This document shows positions 1 through 10,700 of a stretch of DNA of 31,440 nt, one piece after another. This DNA is from Balantidium ctenopharyngodoni (taxonomy: Eukaryota > Ciliophora > Litostomatea > Vestibuliferida > Balantidiidae). The stretch spans positions 1 through 31,440 of the forward strand of contig JAWNBB010005152.1 in assembly GCA_036325645.1 (NCBI GenBank). The letters are read 5' to 3'. The notes under the pieces are model-generated. The model was given only the letters and a program-made list of their open reading frames with translations. It made no database searches and was not told the origin of the DNA. Numbering within the stretch: the first letter of the stretch is position 1; each line of letters starts with the position of its first letter. The position numbers were made by a program, and so were the translations under genes.

Positions 1-21
1 AATCCCCAATCCCCAATCCCC
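1..21. repeat. Telomere-like heptamer repeat
   Basis: Three perfect head-to-tail copies of AATCCCC begin at the first base of the window. A C-rich strand running 5' to 3' inward from a left end is the orientation expected of a telomere, giving a G-strand unit ATTGGGG. The unit is 7 bp and differs from the ciliate telomere units I know (C4A2, C4A4, C3A3, CCCTAACA). Only three copies are visible, so a short internal repeat at a contig edge is possible. Confidence 0.6.
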
Positions 22-22
22 A

Positions 23-52
23 AACATCAACATCAACATTAACATCAACATA
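23..52. repeat. Subtelomeric AACATC hexamer array
   Basis: Five head-to-tail hexamers directly follow the C-rich repeat. Copies 1, 2 and 4 are AACATC; copies 3 and 5 differ at the last base (AACATT, AACATA). It looks like a simple subtelomeric repeat. Confidence 0.6.
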
Positions 53-67
53 AAATGCATTGAATAA

Positions 68-298
68 TCATTTTTAAAATCCCCTCCAAGACAACACAAA
101 GATAATTTTCGAATCAATTTAAATTATGGTCGGGATAAAAATGATTTGGTATTTATGTCGAAGTAATCAAGAACTAATGTCGATAATAATTGGGTGTATC
201 GCAAGGAAATCCTTAGATGGAACGCAACAGAGAAATTATATAACTACAAGAGCAATATACAAAAAAGATCCGTTATTGAGACATATCCTTGGAGGTAA
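68..298 (+). CDS. Possible partial gene at the chromosome end, with a 15-nt intron
   Basis: This is a weak coding call. One frame reads about 70 residues and ends at TAA (296-298). An in-frame TAA at 164-166 falls inside a GT-AG stretch of exactly 15 nt (157-171); removing it keeps the frame open. The tail is basic and hydrophilic, containing RKEILRWNATEKLYN and IQKRSVIETYPWR. Its tryptophans are all TGG and it has no TGA. No ATG lies in frame after the upstream stop at 65-67, so it would be a 3' fragment, perhaps cut off near the telomere. Another frame reads 73 residues from ATG 126 to 347 but runs into the AT-rich spacer. I recognise no family. Confidence 0.25.
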
Positions 299-1144
299 GT
301 CATTCATTCATCCGTTCAAGCTTGAGAGATGTTATTTTATTTATTAGTTTATTTAATCGTTACGAGTGAGTTTCCCATCGGTTAAATCCTTTCCCCCTTA
401 TTGCCATTAAAATAATTATGGCGGTAATACTTATCAAGTGGTGTATCTTGTATACTCATTTATTTTCTTTGTTTTTGATAAACTTCCAGATTTCGATGTT
501 CATTATACTATTGCCTTGATGTATACGTTTGGACGAATTCTTATGTTTATTCAATTCGCATCCATGAACCGTTTTTGCAATGACAATGCTTTAAAATCTC
601 TTTTTGTTTAAATGATTTTATAATTTCTTCTTTCGTTGTTTTAGGTTGTTACCCAGTCTTTTTTTGTTGATGCTATTCTATCCGTACTTCAAGTGCTCTA
701 TTCTTCCAATCCAACTCGCTTATGTTTTTGTAACTAAATATATTATCACAATCACCATGTCTTATATTCAATCCCACAAACAAATAACCTTTTATCAAAC
801 GTAAACGTTTCTCCTTTTCTTTGAATCATCATTTCCCACGATACATTCAATATCCCTTAATAAATAACATCAATTCATAATCACAATTATCTAAAATAAT
901 AATAACAATAACAATAACAACATATGTAATCTCCTTAAATCCCCATCTCCTCTCTCCTTTACTTTCACTTCTTTTGAACACAGATTCACCTCTCAACATC
1001 AAATCCAACTTTCACAGTTTCATAAATACAAACATCAACCACTTATACAATAATAACTGATAATATCATCAATCAATTTATCCCACACAAACCCTGATAT
1101 CAAGACACAATAAAATTGTTTCTTGTTTATATTTAATTATTAAT
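299..1144. other. AT-rich intergenic spacer
   Basis: About 850 bp with no convincing gene. It contains pyrimidine-rich stretches around 940-970 and an AAT/AAC trinucleotide run at about 893-921. No tRNA or other structured RNA was seen. The end of this stretch should hold the promoter and 5' UTR of the EF-hand gene, but no recognisable element stands out. Confidence 0.5.
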
Positions 1145-1456
1145 ATGAAAGAATCATTTGATAAATTCTCGAAGACTAAAGAAGGTTATCTCAACTACCC
1201 GGAATTTCATTCACTGATCAACGAGATGCAAATCATCGGCAACAAGGAGATATCCGAAGACATTCTCGATGAAGGTTGATTTAATAAACTCAACACCGAT
1301 CCCATTTACGTTGGCTTTATGAGCTATGATAAATTTTGTGAAATAGCAAAGGAGTTACAAACCCTCAACGATTGTCAAAAAAACGGAAAAGACTTTATGG
1401 ATTTCGATTTCACAGGCGCAATTGATTTCGACGAAAAAGATCTCAACCCGGAGTAA
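1145..1456 (+). CDS. Small EF-hand calcium-binding protein
   Basis: The predicted protein has 103 residues, starts at ATG 1145 and ends at TAA 1454-1456. EF-hands are helix-loop-helix Ca2+ sites. The clearest one is C-terminal: the loop DFDFTGAIDFDE has acids at positions 1 and 3, Gly at 6, Ile at 8 and Glu at 12. An N-terminal EF-hand-like unit (FDKFSKTKEGYLNYPEF) keeps Gly 6, Leu 8 and Glu 12 but has Ser at position 1, so it probably binds Ca2+ weakly or not at all. A middle unit (FNKLNTD through YDKF) is degenerate. One TGA (codon 45) sits just before FNKL, where a hydrophobic residue is usual. There is no signal peptide or membrane segment. It resembles calmodulin/centrin-type proteins but is shorter, and a missed 5' exon is possible. 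It lies 171 bp upstream of CDC45 on the same strand. Confidence 0.7.
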
Positions 1457-1627
1457 ACATTGGAAAATAATAAACTTTTGCTTATTTAACTACTATATAT
1501 CTCTACTATGAAACAAAATAAAATACTATGTAAACCACGAATAACCAAGCCTTACATGTGTATTATTATTTATAATTTTACCTTTAGTTTTAAACAAGTT
1601 TTAAATAATTAATTAAATAATTTAATA

Positions 1628-3703
1628 ATGATTATTCCCTGAGATAAAGCGCGAAGGTGGTATGATACGTGATGAAAAAAGTATAAAAGGAACATCAAGG
1701 GGAAGGTTTGAATCTTCGTCTCAAACAATGTCGATTCTTGAACGTCTCTTCGTATTCTCGTTGGTTTGTTTAAAATTGATATAATACCTTACGAAATAAT
1801 CCCGGTTCAAAGCTCAAGGCAGTTCAACGAAAAACTCGATGACTATAAAGAATTCAAGTCGACTATCGTTGGAGTTGTTGCTATTAATTGCGTCGGGGAA
1901 AACGATTTGTCGAGCGCGTGGTTTTGTTTGGAAGAGTATCATAGTTGTGATATTATTGGATTGATTGTAGATTCGAAACACCCCTGACATCATAAGAACA
2001 TCAATGATAAAAGTAGATTGGTGGTAATCGACGATAGCATGCATAACCTTACGCATTGCCCGACAAATGAAGAAATGGAAGAAGTAGAAAATATTCAAGA
2101 TGAAGATGATTTTATTAGTGATAATGAGGATGATAATAGTGAAGACAATCAAAATAAAGAGGAGGATGCAAAGGAAGAAGCAGAAGAAGAAGCAAATGCA
2201 AATTCAAATGCAGAAGCAAATGCAATAAAAAAGGGGAAGATCGTTAAGAAAAAAGGAGATTGAGATGAGGATTTGAAAGAAGACGACAATGAAAGCGAAT
2301 CCAATAAAAATATCAAACCGGAAAAAACGCCTCTGCAGTTGAAAATCGAAGCTTTGCACAGAAAACGAGAAAAGGTCCACTCGTATTATAGTGGCACTTA
2401 CTACGGTTACCCATCGACGTACATTTTCTACTCAATTGCAAGCCAGTTACATCGGGAAGATAGTAGTTATTTATGGTATTTAATTATTTCCCTCACCGAT
2501 GAGTATCTGAAGTACCATTTCAGTGACAAACATTACGAATATATGTTCGCAATATGTCAAAGCGAGGTACTAAAACTATTTCAGAAGAAGAAGCCGATGA
2601 CGGGAGGAAAAGCCAAAACAGAAATCGAAAAAAAGTTTGAATCAACTGCAAAGGATGTGAAAACGATTTTAATCGACACTGACTACAAGCTCTATCTTTA
2701 CCGTCATTGGACGTGATTTGATTCTTTTATTTACTCGACATACCCTTGAGGATCGCTTTCAACATGGAAAGAACCAGGTCGCGCTGAAATACAGAAACTA
2801 TTTGCATACGTCGGAATTCCCTGAACCGAGGCGAAGCAGAAATATCGTTACATGAGAAGCGAATTTAAGGACAGTTTTAAAAAGAAAATCATAGAAATAT
2901 CCAAACGCTTTGATTTAGGGAATCTCCTCTTCCACTCCTTCATTTATCAGTTCGACGCTAACACGGAAATGTCCGCCAGTGACTGCGTATACCTTCTCTC
3001 AGCCGTACTGGAATATCCATTTGACGAAATCGGAGATTTAGAAATTGAGGATGACATTGAAGAAACCAATAGCACGAAGAATAACGAAGAGGGGAATAAA
3101 GATAAAATCAAAGGCGAGAAAAACGAAAAACTGAGTGAAATAAAAGTGGTAATCACGATATCAAAGGCAAAAAATTTAAATTCGTTTTTAAAGAAATTCT
3201 GGTGAGCTTACTCGTTTTTATCCCTGAAAAAGCTGAACATGACCCAGAGTTTAATCGACATTGCGATACGGTTTCAAATCGCCCTTGCGAACACGGCGTG
3301 CATGGTAGTCGATAAAAAAAGTATCGCTACATTTGAGAAATTCAGATATACTATTATAAATAGCAATCTCACGGATGAGTCGAAATACTTCCACTACCCG
3401 AGTAACTTGGAAAAGCTCAGCACATGCATTATGGAGATATATAAATTAACGAGAGGGAAGAAGGCGGAAAATAAGCCTTATCTGCTTGCAATGCTAAATG
3501 CGGAGAAGAAATCGTATTACGTTCACGGGAATTGAGGGTGTAATCGAGATTATGACGATCAAAAAAATGAGTTCGGTATTCGGTTTAGATATGCAGAGAA
3601 GAAATTGAAAATAAACGCGGAATATGAATTTAATACCGAAGATATTGTGACAATTAATAAAGATGATTTATTTGCTTTTATTCAGGAAATATCGGCGATA
3701 TAA
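1628..3703 (+). CDS. CDC45: CDC45 replication initiation factor
   Basis: This 691-residue protein reads in one frame without introns and has about a dozen in-frame TGA codons. CDC45 belongs to the nuclear CMG helicase (CDC45-MCM2-7-GINS) that unwinds DNA at replication forks; its fold is an inactive DHH phosphoesterase. Family landmarks in order: the N-terminal strand KVXIFVSNNVDSX (residues 27-38; human RVLLFVASDVDAL); VDSKHPX near residue 118; an acidic, low-complexity linker at about 140-235; YYSGTYYGYPS near 253 (human YEYHGTSS region); LWYLIISLTDEYL; YKLYLYRHWTXFDS near 350-366 (human LVLYQHWSLHDS); GIPXTEAKQKY near 396-406 (human GLPLKQVKQKF); and a C-terminal LFAFIQEISAI matching the family's closing helix. 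The start at ATG 1628 places the first strand at the family's usual distance from the N-terminus. Conserved Trp codons (as in RHWT and STWKE) are TGG, while several TGA codons align with Leu. The protein is somewhat longer than human CDC45, mainly through the acidic linker. Confidence 0.92.
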
Positions 3704-4774
3704 GGTTTGACAAAATGGGTGAGAATATATAACAAGGGTGAGTAAAGAAACAAATTATAAAATATTGAATTATAACTTATAGAATATAAACAATATAAGT
3801 TATATAGTGTGTTTATTAAAGTTTGCTGTGGTTTGAAATATATGAGAAGAAGGGAATGTGTTGATGGAAGGAAGAACTTTGTAGTTAGGTAATGTTCTTG
3901 TTTTGATGTGTTATACAAGTTCTACATTCAGAAGTAGAAGAAATACTGAACCGTGAGTTGGGTTATTTCGTTTTAGTTTTTCCATATTTACCTTTGTGAC
4001 AAGTCTAATTTTTTGGGGTCTTTAGGTGGACATAATTTAACAAGTTTTTTTCAATCGTTTGTTTTAAATATTTGATTGCGTGTTTACTAAATTCAGATTT
4101 ACTTTACCCTGAACTCGCCATTGATAACAAATAATGTAAGGATAGTGGAATGTGAAGTGTCCTGTATTTTAGCATACTTAGAATTGTTTTTCAGATTGAG
4201 GTGGATGTTCTCCGGTTTCTGTGGTTATCTTTGATTCTATTTGTTTCTTTTTTTCTGAAGGTTCCTTGTTGATAAGAGAAATTTATTTCTTTACTTTCTG
4301 TTCAATAAGTTGTATCATTTTTGTTGTCTCTTGTGACAATATAGTAGCTTCTTTACATCAGCTAATGTATTCCATCTATTTCATTTTTTTTACTTAATAG
4401 TAAATAAGATAAGACCCTGACAGCGAGTGAGTAGTTCGCGTCAATCAACTTAAACTTCTCATATTACCTAGTTGTCTTCCTTCTCTCTCACTCAACACCT
4501 TCTTACAATTTGAACCTCGTTATTGTTTTCCTTCTCCTTCTCCTTCTCCTTCTCCTTCTTCTAATTCCATTCCACAACCTATTTCCTTATAATACAACTT
4601 ACAATCTTCCCTCACCATTAACACTCCTCATTTATCATTTCAATCTCACCTTAAATATTTAAACCCCCCTCCTGTCCTTACATTTACCAACCATTAATCA
4701 ATAACATCCCTTTTCTCAGATTCCAATAATTATTATCAAATAAATAAAAAATCAATTATAATAAGGATTAAAAA
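3704..4774. other. AT-rich intergenic spacer between CDC45 and the giant gene
   Basis: About 1.07 kb with no supported gene on either strand, given UAA/UAG as stops. A 78-codon reading on the minus strand (3682-3918) is AT-driven and looks spurious. The second half is pyrimidine-rich and contains a CTTCTC microsatellite. The last 40 bases before the giant gene's ATG are A/T only apart from a few bases, giving an A-rich start context. Confidence 0.5.
4530..4560. repeat. CTTCTC microsatellite
   Basis: About five copies of a pyrimidine hexamer run head to tail in the spacer upstream of the giant gene. It is a simple-sequence repeat; no function can be read from it. Confidence 0.8.
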
Positions 4775-7700
4775 ATGATGAAAACCATTTCGAAATTCAG
4801 AACGATTTTATTTATCGTCCTAATGATTTCGATTTCCACATGTATCTTTATTCTTAACCGTACTTAAAATATAGGACTCCCATCACCTTCCGGTCCAAAA
4901 TGGACAAGTTATACCTCTGATAATATCATAATCGAAGCAGAGGCGATACCATCCGCAAATTCCTACGACTTCAAATACGTTGATGAATCAGGCGATTCAA
5001 ATGATATTTCAGGTAATTCGAATACAGTCAACATACCGTGCCAGTCACAAGATGGGTCTAAACTCGAAGTTTCTTATCGTTATCATACTTGAAGCGATAT
5101 CTCGGCATATTCTAACCCGATTACATTTTTCTGCGCGTCTTCTCCTGATGTCATGTCAGCACCGAACGTTCTTGTCGCAGATACAAATCGAATTGTATTA
5201 ACATGGTCACCTCCTGGGAACGACGGTGGGACTCCTATTTTAGGCTATTTAATAAAAATGAAAAAAACGTCCGACCCGGGTTTCATTGTGGTATACGACG
5301 GTACGAATTGATGAACAACAACGACGTCGATAACTCTTTACGATGGAAACCCTTGAACATTTGATAACTATTCTATTCAAATATATCCTATTAATATAAT
5401 CGTTGCTTGATTTGACACTGCTTTTACGGACGACGCCACCAAATCCCCCCTGCTCACGGTCACGATACAGAATCATCCTTATTATGCGAACTGCATTTGA
5501 TCGGGTGATGGTTGAGGAAGCTTTTCATCAGTGAACTCCGTCATTATCAATTTAAAAGCGTATGATTATAATAACAACTGAATGACCTCCGGTGGAGGCG
5601 TGTTCATGCTGGACGTTCGGGATTATTGCATATGAAAGCACTCTAATCAATATCTTTGTGAACGACTCAACGACGATACCGACGCCCACTATAACTCCGA
5701 TATATTCCCAAGCAAAAAGGATTATATTAAAAAGATATTTACTGATGACAATACAGGAAATTACAGTGTGAGCTATTCGTTACTCGGGAAAGGGTGGATA
5801 ACTATTCAAGTATTTCAGCTTATCAACGGGGGTTGACGTGGGCAATATTACAATAACGTCTGGTTCATGGATCCACCTGTAATTCAAACTAAAATCGACA
5901 ATCAAATCAGCTTTAACTGGGGCGATAACAACATATTCAACGAATATTCTGATTTCATTTCCATACGCTGGACTGGCGCGATCCTCGCGCCAGCGACTGA
6001 TGATTTTACATTCACGGCGTCTGTTGATGATGGACTACGCTTTTATATTAATAACAATTTGGTTTGAGATCATATCAACTCTTGCTGCGATGATTGCATA
6101 TTTACTTATTCACTTGTTCAAGGAGAATATTATGATATCATTATCGAATATATTCAAAAACAAGGACCATCACGTGCGATATTATATTGGGAAACGAGCT
6201 CGATTCCGAAGCAAATCATACCTGTTGATTATTTATTTTACTACGAACGTGTACCGACATCGCCCTACAACGCTGAAGTGATAAGCGAAATTGGTTATGG
6301 ACCGAATTGTTACGCTAGTGGAAGCGGTTGATCGATTGCATACGTTGGTCAAGTTGCTTCGTTTACAATTCAATCTGTTGATATACGGAACGAGTGAACT
6401 ACAAGTTCAACGGATATTTATTTTATTAGCGTACTTGGCCCTGATTCAAGTAGTACTGGGAATATCTTCGGTCAAGCCGTATATGATAGTGTAAAGAATC
6501 GCGGTGAATATACTGGTCAATATATCGCTCTTAAAATCGGAAAGTATAAACTGCATATTACGTGAAACGACTTGGAAATCAAAGATTCGCCTTTTGATGT
6601 CGAGGTGTTCATCGGTCAGCCCAGTGTAATTCATTCTCAAGTCACTGGAATTACGTTTCCATATACCGCAGTTGCGGGGATAAAAACCGATTTTGTTTTG
6701 GAATGATACGATGTGTGAAATAATAAATACACAACAGAGCCATGAAGTGACCCACGGATAACGCTGATCGCGATATGGCAAAACAGTGATAACTACGCTT
6801 CTCCGATAGGTGTAAGCGATTTACCAAATTGGGAAAGCATTTATGGCAAGGAATACGCGGGATCGGTGAAATCGCTTAAAAATGGTAATTATGAACTCGG
6901 AATCTCCGTGTTAAAAGCAGGGACGTATCTGCTAAACGTTAACATTAATAATCAAAAATTACATTTGTCCCCTTATTCACTCGAAGTAACACCGTCGACT
7001 CTCGACGCTTGTAAATGCGTTTATTTAGCGTGACCTCCTAGTACAGTATACTGCGGAACTACAGTTACAATTCAATATCAATGTAGAGATATGTATTCGA
7101 ATAATATCAAAGACACAATCGCTTCGTGAACTACCCAACCTGAAGTGAAAATCGTAAATAAAGCCGGGAATCACAGCGAACAAGGAAGCATCGATGATAT
7201 TACCGGTAAGAACGGATGTTATGAAATTACATTTATTCCGGAGAAAGAAAATGAATATTTAACGTTGATTAAAATCAATGATATTTTAATACCGCAAATA
7301 ACGATTAACGCTGTCGCGGGCCCTACACCGACTCCAATGAAATCGACTGTGTCGATAATAAACCCGAAGATGGAATACAAAGCGGGAGAGTACATTGAAT
7401 TGGAAATATTTTCATACGATGCGTTTGATAATTTGATAACTACTGATATCACCAGTGTTTATTCAATTGAATTAATCGGTTCTAATCCGAGTACCTCGGA
7501 GAGTTACACAGGAGAGAGCGTTGGAAATGGTAAATTCATAAAGAACATTCAAATAAAAAGTGTGAATATTTATTCAATTTCTATCACACTTGGGGGAAGT
7601 GATATACTTAACAGTCCAATCACCGGGATCAAGGTCGTTGCGAATATCGCTGGTAATAATAGCGTTATAAGCCTATTCACAAGTCCAATCACGGCGGGAA

Positions 7701-10700
7701 CTACGAATACAATAAAAGCGACTTGATATGATGTATATAACAATTTAGTCATTTTACAAGGCGATGAAGAAATAAGTCTTGATATGAAATTATCACCGTT
7801 CACGACCTCAACGCCCTCAACGATTTACCAAGGACAGTATAATATGGGAACCTACATATTCAACGATATCACTATCACAAAAGCAGGTGTGTACTCGGTA
7901 ATGTTAAGAATAATAAATAATTACGGTTTACTCGGCGAGTATTACCGAGACGTCGACTTCCACAATAAGTACAATTTAATCGATTTAAAATACCATAACT
8001 GAGGAATAAGCTACACCAGAATCGACACTGAAATAGATTTCGATATTGGATACGACTCGTTTTTCCCTTGATATCCCAATAAGATGTTTAGTATTAAATG
8101 GATTGGGTATATCAAGCCGAAGATATCAAATACATATACAATTAAAATCATCGCGAATGGAAGGGTGTTCCTTTATTTAGATAGTAAATTAGCGATTTCA
8201 TTTACAAATATCTCAAGTGACATTCAAAGCAAAGACACTCCAAATTATGTCAACGTCTATTTAAACAAGAACACATACACAGCAATGGAACTACAATATA
8301 TTAAAAATGAGAATACGTGAACTACACAAATTGAACTTTATTGGGAAAGTGATACAATACAAAATCAAATAATACCCCAAAATGTTCTATTCTCGGCAGT
8401 GTATAATGATAATAAAATATTGACCGTTGACCCTGCGGCGAGTAACCCATCGTCTTTGGTAATTACAACACCGAATTACATGAAGTGTTCAATCAGTGGA
8501 AACAATGAATTTGTATTTCAGATTTATGACATTTTTAATAATCTACAAACGAAGTTAGATACTTTCGTAGTAACCCTTATCAACAAGAAGGATAGTACAG
8601 TCACATATGACGGTATCGTCACAAATATTTCGCATGGTACTTATAAAGTGAACTACAATATCCCATCTACAGGAGAATATGTACTTAATATCGATGTCAC
8701 GCCAGCTTCGCTGGCGTTGACAACGACATTAAATAAATTCGATTTAATTATTTGCTCTTCTTCCGGTGTTGATACTACTCGAACAGTTATTTCCGGAGAA
8801 GGATGAACTGGTGCAATTGCCGGGGAAAAGGCGATTTTTTACATTGAATTATATGATATCACCGGTAATAGCGTCATTTCCAAAGACAGTTACGATAATA
8901 TCAATATCTCAATTGACAGCCCGGATGAGGTCGTTACGAATATCATCGTTTCATACAGTGTAAATCCGGGAAATGATCAGTTGAGATACGCGTGTTCATA
9001 CATTGCTTACAATACAAAATCACTTTTCACTCTTACCATAATAATCAATAACGATACGGCAAATACGTTCACATCAACAATAAAACTAAACGCGAATGTT
9101 CCATCGAATAACCGATCGAATTATTTAGGAACGATCACTGGAAGTTATGAAATGAATATCCCGCATCATTTTAACATTCGACTATTCGATGAATATAGTA
9201 ACCCTATCACCGATACTGTAAAGATATACAGTATAATCCAAGGTTGAAACTCCCTTACAAAGGCGACGTTAGTCCAAGATGGAAGTGATCTTTCAAAATA
9301 CAACGGCGAATTTACATTGAACACGTTAAGCGATGTCCTCACGGGGTGCGGGAAAAATACAATTGAATCATACGTAATTATTAAAGGTATTAAAAGGATC
9401 GTCTATGACAACTACTGGATGAACGGGAAAAGTTTGATCACAACGATAGACAATCGTATCGAGTTTTCCTGGGATGAGAATGAAAATATATGAGAGAACT
9501 ACGATAAACTGTACATGTCGATATCATGGGAGTTTTATCTGATTCCGGAATACACCGCACTGTACACGATAATAGTAACATCTGTGAATAATATCAGAAT
9601 GTACATCGACAATCAACTGGTACTGAATACATTTAGTAATGAACTACAAGGGCAGTACCAGTACCAGATCAGTTTCAATTCAGGGGAAATATACTCGGTT
9701 CGAGTTAATATGTACATTGCGGAAACAGTTGCGAAAATAAAAGTTGAGTGGATTAACGACTCTTGAGGGCTGGAAACGATTAGCGATAATAACGCATATT
9801 ATTCCAGGGATAGTAATCCGATAGAGAATACGAAAATTATTTTTAATTCATTTGCTAAACCTTTGAGAGTGAAGGAAGTGGGAGAAGGAGATAGATCAAC
9901 ATTCAGTCAGAGTAGTGTAACGATTCAATGGGGTTTCCCTGTTGATTACGGGTGTTCACCGATATGAGAGTATAAAATTAAGAAATATGATAGTACTAGT
10001 ACTGACTACACCGACATCGACAAAGTATGAAATACTATTTTTACCTACACTGATACGAGTGGAATCACTGTAAACAATGAATACAAATATAAAGTTGCTG
10101 CTGTCAACGCTTATGGAGAAGGGGAAGAATCAAGTGAAATCAGTGCGTTTAGTATATCGGTATCCTCGGCACCGTTGAATCTTGTGCTACAATATCACGA
10201 GAATATTGCGACGGTTACATGGAATCCACCGAACGATACCGGGGTTGGAGACAGTTCAACAATACAGATACAATCGTATCACTGAGAATATAAAGATCAC
10301 ATGAGTACCAATTACATCGAGATTTATAGTGGTATGTTATTATCATACACGCATAGCAAACTCATTTACGGTATTACCTATTCATACCGGGTCCGAGCGG
10401 AAACTGTCCGAGGGTGAAGCAACTACTCAAATACCGAAACGAAGGTGTGTTCCACCGTTCCTTCAAAGCCGATTTCACCCCCTGTGAACAATAAAAACGT
10501 GACATCGAAAACACAAATCGGAATCAGTTTTCTTCCTGTTGTCAATGCGAATGGTTCCCCTATTACACAGTACAATGTTTATATTGACGATAGTAAGGAT
10601 TTTTCAACTGCGGTGCAGATAAACAACGGTTTGAATACACATTATACGTTTATTACCGGTGTAATAACCGGGAAAGCTTACTACGTTAAATACTCCGCGG

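Noticed and set aside
1-52. Tetrahymena-type C4A2 telomere
   Set aside because: The spacing is 7 bp (AATCCCC), not the 6 bp of CCCCAA.
360-590. Minus-strand open stretch of about 74 codons once TGA is read as sense
   Set aside because: No start codon near its beginning, no motif, and such lengths are expected by chance in AT-rich DNA with only two stop codons.
3682-3918. Minus-strand ORF of 78 codons
   Set aside because: Low-complexity Leu/Tyr/Ser-rich translation of AT-rich spacer, overlapping the 3' end of CDC45, with no motif.
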